A stretch of 64,000 bases of DNA from Mycolicibacterium fallax (GTDB lineage: Bacteria; Actinomycetota; Actinomycetes; Mycobacteriales; Mycobacteriaceae): assembly GCF_010726955.1 (NCBI RefSeq), contig NZ_AP022603.1:2542001-2606000 (forward strand). The letters run 5' to 3'. Shown here one piece after another: positions 52,160-60,013 of this stretch; position 1 is the stretch's first letter, and every line of letters begins with the position of its first letter. The notes under the pieces are model-generated. The model saw only the letters and a list, made by a program, of their open reading frames with translations. It was not told the origin of the DNA and made no database searches. Made by a program: the position numbers and the translations under genes.

Positions 52160-54011
52160 CGAAGCCGCCGATGCCGGCGCGGGTGAGCACCTCGGACATC
52201 TTGGTGATTGCGGCCTCACGCAGCGTCCGGGCCTCTTGGTAATCGGCCACGGCGGCCTCCCAGTCGTGCTCCTCAGTCTCAGGCCAGGGGGTCTTGCGCA
52301 CGCCGCGGCAGTCGAGTGTGCCCTCGTCGTCGTAAATGCGCGAGCGCCACGAGCGAGCAAGCTCGTCCTCGGCGCGGTCGCGGATCGCGCGCGTGGCGGC
52401 CTCGGCGATCGCCGGCCAGCGACCGGTGTCGCGGCGACCGGCGCCCGAGCGGACCTGGTGGCCATCGTCCTGCATGTCCATGAAGCTGACCAGCGACTCT
52501 GGGTCGTGGCCGCTGCTGTCCTTGGTGAAGCCGAATATCGAGGTCTTGACGCCACGCTGCTGCTCGAAGAACAGCTGCTGGGGCATATCGATCACGAAGT
52601 CCAGCGTGGCGCGCTCAAGAATCGCGGTGGCCGCCTTGGAGTCCTTCGACAGCGTGTTCACCGGCATGATGATGACGAGCCTGCCTCCCTCCTCAAGGTA
52701 CTCAATCGCTGACATCGTGAAGTTGATCGGGTTGTCCTGCTCGTAGGGCGGGTTGATGATGCATTTGGACACGCTGAGGTCGCAGATGTAGTCCCGGAAG
52801 TCCTCGTCGGCCTCGGCGACGTCGAAAGACTTGCCGCGGGTGACCAGGGAGTCGTGGAAAATGAGATTCGAGCGCCCGTCGCCATGCAGAAACATGTTGC
52901 TGCACGCGAGTGCGAACAGCACCGGGTCCAGCTCGATGCCGACCAGCTGCTCGTTGTGGATCTTCTCGATGCGCCGCTTGGAGCCTTTGGCCTTGGCCAC
53001 CAGCTGCTCCATCGCCTCCATGAGGAAGCCACCCGACCCCATGCAGGTATCGAGCACGACGTCGTCGCGCCCCAGCTCGGCGAGGTCGACCATGAACCGC
53101 TTAATGTGGTCGGGGGTCAGGATGATGTTCTTGTTGTCCATCTTCCCGGCGCGGGACAGGAAGATCTTGTACGCGCGGCCCAGTACATCGTGGTTGTTCG
53201 ACTGCTTCGACGGCTGGTGGACGCGGTCGTCGATGTCGGCGATGATCTTTTTGTACTCGCCCAGAGGGATGTCAATGGTCTTGATGAAGGCGAAGCGGTC
53301 CTGCCAGTCGATCATTTTCGACTCGTAGTTGACCCTCTTCTCTAGCTGGCGAGAGACAGCATCGACGATCTCGTCGTTGAGGTAGCGGGCCTTGACCCTG
53401 CGCGGGTCCTCGGGGGGAATCAAGGATTGGTAGATGCTGCGGAACTTCGAGTCGTCGAGCGCGATCATCAGCGCGGAGAAGAACAGCGACCGGTCAGTGT
53501 CACGCACGCGAGAGTCTTTGTGAAAGCGCTCGTTGAGGTTGACCAGGAAGCGGTGCAGCTCGGTATCGGACAGCGGGTCGCCGTGGGCGAGGACCTGATA
53601 TTGGCGTGCGAGCGTATCGAGGTCGATCAGGCCGTGGAGGCTGTCGACCTCCTCGATCAGGTCAGTGTCACCCTTGCGGAAGAAGTAGGTGACCTTCAGC
53701 GTCCGATTCGTCTGGCCGGATACCGCTATTCCCACGATGTCGGCGTGCGGGACCGCGTTGTCGGCCATGTAGCTGCGGACGTCGGCCTCGGCGGCGGCGT
53801 GGCTCGTCTTGGGCCCCGGTGCTCCGGACTTGGCCTCGGCGACGATGAGCCAGCCGCCGGGCATCTCCTTGAAGAAGTCGGGGTAGCCGTCGTCGGTTGA
53901 GCCGGCCCGCTTGGATTGGAAGCCGAAATCCTTGGGGATGTCGCGCTTCTCGATGAAGGCATCGGTGCCGTGGAAGCTACGGAACAGGTTTTCGGTCTTG
54001 CTCTCGGCCAC
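52152..54011 (-). CDS. Fused endonuclease-N6-adenine methyltransferase (BcgI-like)
   Basis: A 619-aa protein. The N-terminal domain shows a PD-(D/E)xK nuclease pattern: Glu7, GYPDFF with Asp45, then WLIVAEAKSG with Glu59 and Lys61. A helical region leads to a HsdM-type methyltransferase with SAM motif I DTCMGSGGF near residue 321 and catalytic NPPY near 420. A separate S gene follows, so this resembles BcgI-type type II systems where one chain both cuts and methylates. GTG 54011 is preferred: TACGAT lies six bases upstream (leaderless); an upstream GTG at 54077 falls in the repeat fragment. The product contrasts with the host's Ala/Gly-rich proteins in its Lys/Asp/Ile content. Confidence 0.83.
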   Translation of the reverse strand: MAESKTENLFRSFHGTDAFIEKRDIPKDFGFQSKRAGSTDDGYPDFFKEMPGGWLIVAEAKSGAPGPKTSHAAAEADVRSYMADNAVPHADIVGIAVSGQTNRTLKVTYFFRKGDTDLIEEVDSLHGLIDLDTLARQYQVLAHGDPLSDTELHRFLVNLNERFHKDSRVRDTDRSLFFSALMIALDDSKFRSIYQSLIPPEDPRRVKARYLNDEIVDAVSRQLEKRVNYESKMIDWQDRFAFIKTIDIPLGEYKKIIADIDDRVHQPSKQSNNHDVLGRAYKIFLSRAGKMDNKNIILTPDHIKRFMVDLAELGRDDVVLDTCMGSGGFLMEAMEQLVAKAKGSKRRIEKIHNEQLVGIELDPVLFALACSNMFLHGDGRSNLIFHDSLVTRGKSFDVAEADEDFRDYICDLSVSKCIINPPYEQDNPINFTMSAIEYLEEGGRLVIIMPVNTLSKDSKAATAILERATLDFVIDMPQQLFFEQQRGVKTSIFGFTKDSSGHDPESLVSFMDMQDDGHQVRSGAGRRDTGRWPAIAEAATRAIRDRAEDELARSWRSRIYDDEGTLDCRGVRKTPWPETEEHDWEAAVADYQEARTLREAAITKMSEVLTRAGIGGFDA

Positions 54012-54055
54012 GGACTGATCGTAGGGGGCCCTACACCGCGAGCGACCGGCCCCGC

Positions 54056-54136
54056 TCAGCGTGTTCGGTTCTCCCACTGAGCGACCAGGGCCAGCACTTC
54101 GGCGCCGTGGCCGGATCCAATGCCGCAGTAGTCGAT
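54056..54136 (-). pseudogene. 3' fragment copying the end of the 54887 gene (left direct repeat)
   Basis: This stretch encodes GHGAEVLALVAQWENRTR and a stop, nearly the same as the C-terminus GHGAEVLALVTQWENRAR of the large protein ending at 54887. At DNA level 54056-54136 and 54887-54967 agree at about 75 of 81 positions. No upstream part of the gene is present, so it is an isolated remnant or an insertion-generated duplication flanking vapBC. Confidence 0.8.
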
Positions 54137-54139
54137 GAG

Positions 54140-54182
54140 TTTGACCGCCAATTCGGGAGTCGTTTGACCACCAATTCGGGAG
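54140..54182. repeat. Tandem TTTGACCnCCAATTCGGGAG repeat
   Basis: Two 20-bp copies (54140-54159, 54163-54182; one mismatch) 23 bp apart next to the left gene fragment, at the vapBC-proximal boundary. Confidence 0.75.
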
Positions 54183-54230
54183 CGGTCGCGTGGCGGTGGC
54201 AGGCCGCTGGGTATCGGCCCACCCCTTGCA

Positions 54231-54248
54231 TGTAGCACTATTGCTACA
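54231..54248 (+). promoter_or_regulatory. vapBC operator palindrome
   Basis: TGTAGCA-CTAT-TGCTACA is a perfect 7-bp inverted repeat overlapping a TACAAT -10 (54245-54250) that lies six bases before the vapB ATG. A wider TTGCATG...CATGCAA pair (54227-54262) encloses it. Fits VapBC autoregulation and a leaderless mRNA. Confidence 0.7.
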
Positions 54249-54256
54249 ATTGTCGC

Positions 54257-54505
54257 ATGCAATCCGTTGGCTTGCGTGAGCTACGCCAGAACGCCTCTGA
54301 GCTGGTGCGCCGGGTGGAAGGCGGCGAGGAGATCGCCGTCACAGTGGCTGGCAGACCCGGCGCGAGATTGGTACCAGCCAAACCGAGAATCTGGCGACAG
54401 TGGTCCGACGTGTCCGAGCTGTTCACTGGACCCGCCGATCCCGATTGGGCCGCCGACCGCGACGAGATCGCCCACGACATTCGCGACCCCTGGGCCGGCC
54501 AGTGA
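54257..54505 (+). CDS. vapB: VapB-type antitoxin (Phd/YefM fold)
   Basis: An 82-aa antitoxin starting MQSVGLRELRQNASELVRRV, the Phd/YefM-like dimer and DNA-binding segment, then EEIAVTVAGRPGARLVP and an acidic/aromatic C-terminal tail (WSDVSELF...DPDWAADRDE) expected to plug the VapC active site. The stop overlaps the vapC GTG by 4 bp. Confidence 0.88.
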   Translation: MQSVGLRELRQNASELVRRVEGGEEIAVTVAGRPGARLVPAKPRIWRQWSDVSELFTGPADPDWAADRDEIAHDIRDPWAGQ

Positions 54506-54882
54506 GGGCGATCTTGGACACCAGCGTGGTGATCGCCGGGGGCGTCGACCCCCTCGATGGAGACCTCGCGATCAGTGCCGTCACGCTCGCCGAGCTGCAT
54601 TTCGGAGTTCTCGTCGCTAGGACTGGCGCAGTGCGCGCCGAAAGATTGCGGCGACTCCTCGCCCTCCAGCGCGGATTCGATGCGCTGCCAATCGACGAGG
54701 CTGTGGCGGCCAGCTACGGCCAGATCGCGGCAGCAGTTGTCGACGTCGGCCGTCAACCCCGCGCCAGGTCGATGGACTTACTCATCGCGGCGACCGCCCA
54801 CGCGCACTCAGCAGCGCTCTACACGCGCAACGCCGGCGACTTTCGCGGACTTGACGACCTGGTCGACGTCATCACCGTGTAG
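54502..54882 (+). CDS. vapC: VapC-type PIN-domain ribonuclease toxin
   Basis: A 126-aa PIN protein with the four acidic residues: AILDTSVV (Asp), VTLAELHFG (Glu), ARSMDLLIAATA (Asp) and TRNAGDFRGL (Asp). Mg2+-dependent RNase inhibited by VapB. The GTG overlaps the vapB stop (GTGA). It ends 4 bp before the convergent gene at 54887. The module sits exactly between the two copies of the 81-bp direct repeat. Confidence 0.9.
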   Translation: MRAILDTSVVIAGGVDPLDGDLAISAVTLAELHFGVLVARTGAVRAERLRRLLALQRGFDALPIDEAVAASYGQIAAAVVDVGRQPRARSMDLLIAATAHAHSAALYTRNAGDFRGLDDLVDVITV

Positions 54883-54886
54883 AGCA

Positions 54887-54967
54887 TCACCGTGCTCGGT
54901 TCTCCCACTGAGTGACCAGGGCCAGCACTTCGGCGCCGTGGCCGGCTTCAATGCCGCAGTAGGCGAT
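54887..54967. repeat. Right copy of the 81-bp direct repeat
   Basis: The C-terminal coding end of the large gene on the minus strand, duplicated at 54056-54136 with about six mismatches. The two copies bracket vapBC; 831 bp separate corresponding bases. Confidence 0.8.
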
Positions 54968-57253
54968 ATCGGCCGGATCCGGCGCCGGATCCCGCCACGA
55001 CCGCACCAGCTCCACTATCCTGCCCCTGCGGTAGAGGGTCTCATACAGCCGTCGCATCGTCACATTCGCTGCCGCGTCATCAAGATCGCGCGGCCGAATC
55101 GCGGCCCCCGGGAAAAACAGGCCGCCATTGGCCCGGCCCTGGGCGTGTGTGAGCTGCTGGTCCCAATCGACCGGATGACCCCCGGCCACCGCTTGCAGCG
55201 CCGCTAGGTCATAGCTATCGAGCAGATCCGCGCCGCCAGCTGCCTTACTGACCTGCGTCGCATCGGCGACCGCCCGCGTGATGTCCCACGCCAGCATCTG
55301 CCGCTGCTCAGTCCCCCGAGCCAACGCCGAAATACGTTGAGCCAGATCCTGATCCAGCGTCACCAGGCGATGCCAATGCCCGCCATCGAGGACCGGTGCC
55401 GGGGCCATGCTCAGCAGAATGTCTTTCGGAGAGACCACCAGATAATCGGGCCCGTCCGGCCGCGCGCTCGCCGCAGCGGTGGTGGCCACCGCCGACAGGG
55501 TGACTCCCGCGGTCCGCTCCGACATCAGCCCAGCGTGCGCGGTGACAATATCGACCGGGTACTTCCAGCCCATGTACTGCTCGGCCCATCCGATCGGCAG
55601 CAGCCGATCATTGACCGCCACGTGGACACCCACCGGCACATACACCGAGGCCGGCAGATACCCGCCATCACCCATATTTCCGGCGATCACCGTCCGCACC
55701 CCTGCCGGAGTGCGCAGCACCGACACCGCCCAATCCATCGACACCGGATCGGCCAGGGCCGCGGTGCCCAGCACCAGGCCCTCCAACACCCGCCGGGCGA
55801 GCAGCAAATCCGGATTCAATTCATCACCCATCAACTGCGCGGCCGCCGCACTGCTCGATGCCGCCAGCACCGCCGGGGGCGCCTGCCCCGCCTGCTGCGC
55901 CCCACCCTGCGGCCCACCCGCCGCGGGCGGCGGCGGTCCTGCCGTTGCCGGCGCGGTCGGACCCGGGCCGCCGGTGCCCGCCGGCGGGACGAAGGGCACC
56001 GGACCCCCACCGCCGCCCGCCGACCCCATCCCGGCCGCCGGTATGTGCGGCACCCCGCCACCCATACCCGGCACCGGTGCCGGGGCGGCGTGCGCCGGAC
56101 CCACCACTCCCGAATTTCCTGCCGCCAGTGGCATCGCCTCCGCATACCGCAACCCCGACGCCGGCATCAGAGGAGGGGGCGTCGAGGCGATCGCGCCACT
56201 ACCACCAAGCCCGCTCATGAAGCTCTGCCCCAGACCACTATCCAGCGGTGAGGACAGCGACGCCGGTGTCGTCGGCACCGACGGCGTCCCCGGAGCTCCC
56301 GGGAGTCCCCCCGGCATCCCCGGCGGCTTCAAATTCCCCAGCGGTGAGGACGGCATCGACGGCGCTGAGGGAGCAGACGGCATTGACGGCGCACTCGGCA
56401 TCGATGGGGCCGTCGGCGCCTTCGGCACCTGCGACAAAATCCCCGGCCCCACCGGGTCGAGTGGGCTGGTGTTCGGCTTTGCCGTTGGGTCGAGGGGATT
56501 GGCTACAGGGCTATCCACGGGGTCGAGTGGGCTGGTGTTCGGCTTTGCCGTTGGGTCGAGGGGAGGGCTATCCACGGGGTCGAGTGGGCTGGTGTTCGGC
56601 TTTGCCGTTGGGTCGAGGGGATTGGCTACAGGGCTATCCACCGTATCTAGAGGGCTGGTGGTCGGAATTTCGTTGTTGACGGGCCGGATGACCGGCTGGT
56701 CTTGGGTGGACATCGGGGTTGCGCCCATCGGGCTGCCGCCCATCGGGCTCACCGGTATCATGCCCGGCTGGGGTGCTGTAGCGGCGTCCTCCAGGCCGCG
56801 TTCAACGGCAGCCAGCACCTCGCCGTTGTAGCGCTCAATCAGAAGAGCCTGGACCTGTCCCACTGGCAGGTCCAGGCTCTCTAGCCGCCGCAGATCCTGC
56901 TCGGCGGCTTCAGCTGCCAAGCTCAGTGCCTTTTTGGTGCCGCGGATCGCTGCGGCGTAATGCTCCCGTTTGGACGCCCGTGTGGTCAGCCAATCGGCGC
57001 CGCCGAAGACGTAATTCAGCAGGCGGCTCACCGCCGTGCGATCAGCATCGCCGGCCTCGCCCTTCAGTAGGTCGGCGGTGTGATCGCGGTGGCCGCGCAG
57101 CCAGTTCCCGGACTCCTCCCACGCTGCGGCGATCGACCTATCCGCAGTTGCAAGCTGCTCAAGGCTTGTCTCGCTGAGCTGTGGAAATACCGCCGGAATC
57201 CCCAGCAAGACGGTCGCCCGACCCTGAGGTGGCGGAATGTCGCCCCCAAGCAT
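54887..57253 (-). CDS. Large Pro/Ala-rich protein, Rv2082/Rv3899c-like
   Basis: A 788-aa protein without signal peptide. The helical N-terminus (residues 1-150) includes AAAWEESGNWLRGHRDHTAD, WxG-flavoured. The middle ~150-470 is Pro/Ser/Gly-rich with PLDP tandem repeats and PSMPSA repeats. The ordered C-terminus (~480-788) resembles the DUF5632/DUF5631-type domains of Rv2082/Rv3899c, proteins linked loosely to ESX biology; this family call is from memory. Function is unknown. It begins 9 bp after the partner membrane gene. Confidence 0.75.
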   Translation of the reverse strand: MLGGDIPPPQGRATVLLGIPAVFPQLSETSLEQLATADRSIAAAWEESGNWLRGHRDHTADLLKGEAGDADRTAVSRLLNYVFGGADWLTTRASKREHYAAAIRGTKKALSLAAEAAEQDLRRLESLDLPVGQVQALLIERYNGEVLAAVERGLEDAATAPQPGMIPVSPMGGSPMGATPMSTQDQPVIRPVNNEIPTTSPLDTVDSPVANPLDPTAKPNTSPLDPVDSPPLDPTAKPNTSPLDPVDSPVANPLDPTAKPNTSPLDPVGPGILSQVPKAPTAPSMPSAPSMPSAPSAPSMPSSPLGNLKPPGMPGGLPGAPGTPSVPTTPASLSSPLDSGLGQSFMSGLGGSGAIASTPPPLMPASGLRYAEAMPLAAGNSGVVGPAHAAPAPVPGMGGGVPHIPAAGMGSAGGGGGPVPFVPPAGTGGPGPTAPATAGPPPPAAGGPQGGAQQAGQAPPAVLAASSSAAAAQLMGDELNPDLLLARRVLEGLVLGTAALADPVSMDWAVSVLRTPAGVRTVIAGNMGDGGYLPASVYVPVGVHVAVNDRLLPIGWAEQYMGWKYPVDIVTAHAGLMSERTAGVTLSAVATTAAASARPDGPDYLVVSPKDILLSMAPAPVLDGGHWHRLVTLDQDLAQRISALARGTEQRQMLAWDITRAVADATQVSKAAGGADLLDSYDLAALQAVAGGHPVDWDQQLTHAQGRANGGLFFPGAAIRPRDLDDAAANVTMRRLYETLYRRGRIVELVRSWRDPAPDPADIAYCGIEAGHGAEVLALVTQWENRAR
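56454..56642. repeat. PLDP coding tandem repeats (66/57/66 bp)
   Basis: Three near-identical units start at 56454, 56520 and 56577 within the large gene. The long units encode SPLDPV DSPVAN PLDPTAKPNT-type peptides of 22 residues; the middle one lacks 9 bp (VAN). Very high identity indicates recent expansion. Confidence 0.9.
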
Positions 57254-57261
57254 CTAAGCTC

Positions 57262-57849
57262 CTATTGATCCAGGCAGACGGTCGCGGCCTGAGCGTAGGC
57301 AGCGGCCTCTCGCTGTCTCTCGTAGGTCGGAAGTTGGGCAAGGCCCCTAGACTCCGCTCCGGTCTTCGCAACGATCCACGCCTCATTGACCTCGGCGAGT
57401 TCACCGATGGCTTGTCGGATATCGCTGTCAGCAAGGGGATTCTCCAGCAGCGCGATGCGAAGTGCGGCGCTCACCGTCAGCACGTCCAGTGGGCTTTGGC
57501 CACTGCTGGGCGTGCTTGCACGTGCGATGGCGTATGCGGTGCACAAGCGCTCATTCTGACTGGCGTCACCAGCGGTAGATGCGGGCGGCGATACCACTGC
57601 GGGGGCTTCTGTGCTGGCGTCGTGTCCACTCCGCGGAATCGCTTGTGCGGCGAGGAATCCGAGACCGAAGACTGCGGTCGTGGCGAGCGCGCCAGCGGCC
57701 ACCTTCCATCCGGTTCGCTTCTTTGCGCTCGGCCCCGGCGGTAGGGACCCTGGAGGCATCTGGTACTCCGGGGGGATCGGAGGCTGAGGGGGGGGAGGCA
57801 ACGTCGCTGCCCGCACACCCATTCTGGACGGCTGTAGTGGCTGCGTCAT
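57262..57849 (-). CDS. Membrane-anchored protein paired with the Rv2082-like gene
   Basis: A 195-aa protein with a Pro-rich cytoplasmic N-terminus (PPPPQPPIPPEYQMPPGSLP), one transmembrane helix (VAAGALATTAVFGLGFLAAQ, ~52-72) and an extracytoplasmic helical domain with two cysteines (RLCTAYAI, TVCLDQ). ATG 57849 has GGAGG 5 bp upstream; an in-frame ATG at 57879 is less well supported. First gene of a two-gene unit with the large protein; function unknown. Confidence 0.78.
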   Translation of the reverse strand: MTQPLQPSRMGVRAATLPPPPQPPIPPEYQMPPGSLPPGPSAKKRTGWKVAAGALATTAVFGLGFLAAQAIPRSGHDASTEAPAVVSPPASTAGDASQNERLCTAYAIARASTPSSGQSPLDVLTVSAALRIALLENPLADSDIRQAIGELAEVNEAWIVAKTGAESRGLAQLPTYERQREAAAYAQAATVCLDQ

Positions 57850-58010
57850 GGTGTCCTCCCGGATCGTGTCGATGGTCATAATTCTATGAGGTAGGCCTGT
57901 CAACCACGCGCGTTACACCAGGACTACGCCAGGACTCGGGGCTACCGCTCCCCCACCCTGACCGACTGCGTGGCTAACCTCAAGTCCGGCGGATGGCCGG
58001 ATAAACGCAG

Positions 58011-58042
58011 ATCGCCCGGGTCCAGACGGACCCGGGCGATCA
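58011..58042 (-). terminator. pckG terminator hairpin
   Basis: GATCGCCCGGGTCC-AGAC-GGACCCGGGCGATC, a perfect 14-bp stem 13 bp after the pckG stop. The rest of 57850-58054 shows no gene. Confidence 0.88.
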
Positions 58043-58054
58043 ACGGTTGTGCGG

Positions 58055-59872
58055 TCAGGCGAGGCGCTGCTTGAGGGCGTCGAACTCGTCCTTGATGCCG
58101 GTCGGCAGCTTGTCCCCGACGAAGTCGAACCACTCCTGGATCAGCGGCAGCTCGGCACGCCACTCGTCGGCGTCGACCTTCAGCGCCTCCTCGACATCGG
58201 CGAGGGTGACATCCAGGCCGTTCAGGTCCAGGTCGGCCGCGGTCGGGACGACACCGATCGGGGTGCTGGCACCCTCGCCGGAACCCTCGATCCGCTCGAT
58301 GACCCACTTGAGCACCCGGCTGTTCTCACCGAAGCCCGGCCACAGGAACCGGCCGTCGTCGCCGCGGCGGAACCAGTTGACGAAGAACACCTTCGGCAGC
58401 TTGGACTCGTCGCTGTTCTTGCCGATGTTGATCCAGTGCTGGAAGTAGTCGCCGACGTTGTAGCCGATGAACGGCAGCATCGCCATCGGGTCGCGGCGCA
58501 CCGCGCCGACCTTGCCCTCGGCGGCGGCGGTCTGCTCGGAGCCGATCGTCGACCCGATGAACACGCCGTGCTGCCAGTCGTGCGCCTGGGTCACCAGCGG
58601 GACGGTGGTCTTGCGCCGGCCGCCGAACAGGATCGCCGAGATCGGCACGCCCTCGGGGGTCTCCCACTCCGGGGCCAGCGTCGGGCACTGCGAGATCGGG
58701 GTGCAGTACCGGGAGTTGGGGTGGGCGGCCTTGGTGCCGGACTCCGGGGTCCAGTCGTTGCCCAACCAGTCGATCAGGTGCTGCGGCTCACCCTCCAGCG
58801 CCTCCCACCAGACGTCGTCGTCGTCGGTCTTGGCGACGTTGGTGAACACCGAGTTGCCCTTTTCCAGGGTGCGCATGGCGTTCGGGTTGGAGTCCCAGTT
58901 GGTGCCCGGCGCGACGCCGAAGAAACCGAACTCGGGGTTGGTGGCGTACAGCCGGCCGTCCTTGCCGAACCGCATCCAGGCGATGTCGTCGCCGACGGTC
59001 TCCGCGCGCCAGCCCGGGATGGTGGGCTGCAGCATGGCGAGGTTGGTCTTGCCGCAGGCCGACGGGAACGCCGCCGCCACGTAGTAGGCCTTGTCCTGCG
59101 GGCTGATCAGCTTGAGGATCAGCATGTGCTCGGCCATCCAGCCCTCGTCGCGGGCCATCACCGAGGCGATCCGCAGCGCGTAGCACTTCTTGCCGAGCAG
59201 CGCGTTGCCGCCGTAGCCGGAGCCGAAGCTCCAGATCTCCCGGGTCTCCGGGAAGTGGGTGATGTACTTCGTCTCGTTGCACGGCCACGGCACGTCGGCC
59301 TGGCCGGGCTCCAGCGGCGCACCGATCGAGTGCAGCGCCTTGACGAAGAAGCCGTCGGTGCCGAGCTTGTCCAGCGCGGCGCGCCCCATCCGGGTCATCA
59401 CCTTCATCGAGACGACGACGTACTCCGAGTCGGTGATCTCCACGCCGAGCTTGGGGTCCTCGGCGTCCAGCGGGCCCATGCAGAACGGGACGACGTACAT
59501 GGTCCGGCCGCGCATCGAGCCGCGGTACAGCTCGGTCATCAGCGGCCGCATCTCGGCGGGGTCCATCCAGTTATTGGTCGGGCCCGCGTCAACCTCACGC
59601 TCGGAACAGATGTAGGTCCGCGACTCCACCCGGGCCACGTCGGACGGATCGGACAGCGCCAGGTAGGAGTTGGGCTGCTTGTCCTCGTTGAGCTTCTGGA
59701 AGGTACCGGCGGCTACCAGGTGCTCGCACAGTTCCGCGTTCTGCTCGTCCGAGCCGTCGGCCCACACCACGCGGTCGGGCTGGGTGAGTTCGGCGATCTC
59801 GGCGACCCAGGCCAGCAGGCCCGGATGCTCGGTCGGTGCGGTATCAAGTCCGGGAATTGTCGCTGCGGTCAT
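58055..59872 (-). CDS. pckG: GTP-dependent phosphoenolpyruvate carboxykinase
   Basis: A 605-aa protein of GTP-type length matching Rv0211. Kinase-1a P-loop [13 protein letters not shown] with the reactive Cys, kinase-2-like [10 protein letters not shown], substrate loop [12 protein letters not shown], and R-loop region. It converts oxaloacetate to PEP, needed for growth on fatty acids and cholesterol. Start [11 protein letters not shown] at ATG 59872 after GGAGAC. Upstream 59873-60013 contains GC hairpins but no clear operator. Confidence 0.96.
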   Translation of the reverse strand: MTAATIPGLDTAPTEHPGLLAWVAEIAELTQPDRVVWADGSDEQNAELCEHLVAAGTFQKLNEDKQPNSYLALSDPSDVARVESRTYICSEREVDAGPTNNWMDPAEMRPLMTELYRGSMRGRTMYVVPFCMGPLDAEDPKLGVEITDSEYVVVSMKVMTRMGRAALDKLGTDGFFVKALHSIGAPLEPGQADVPWPCNETKYITHFPETREIWSFGSGYGGNALLGKKCYALRIASVMARDEGWMAEHMLILKLISPQDKAYYVAAAFPSACGKTNLAMLQPTIPGWRAETVGDDIAWMRFGKDGRLYATNPEFGFFGVAPGTNWDSNPNAMRTLEKGNSVFTNVAKTDDDDVWWEALEGEPQHLIDWLGNDWTPESGTKAAHPNSRYCTPISQCPTLAPEWETPEGVPISAILFGGRRKTTVPLVTQAHDWQHGVFIGSTIGSEQTAAAEGKVGAVRRDPMAMLPFIGYNVGDYFQHWINIGKNSDESKLPKVFFVNWFRRGDDGRFLWPGFGENSRVLKWVIERIEGSGEGASTPIGVVPTAADLDLNGLDVTLADVEEALKVDADEWRAELPLIQEWFDFVGDKLPTGIKDEFDALKQRLA

Positions 59873-60013
59873 CGAAGTCTCCTACCCCAAGTTCTCGATC
59901 CGAATTTCTGCCCCGCGCCGGGCGCGACGGCGCGCCGACAGAAACGGACGGCTCTCCCTACGAGGTTATCGCGAGTGCCCAGGTCATGGTGAATCCAGGG
60001 TGTGTCCGATCAC

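Noticed and set aside
54011..54077. Start of the nuclease-methyltransferase at GTG 54077
   Set aside because: This extension reads through the duplicated gene fragment out of frame; GTG 54011 has a -10 at leaderless spacing and a sensible N-terminus.
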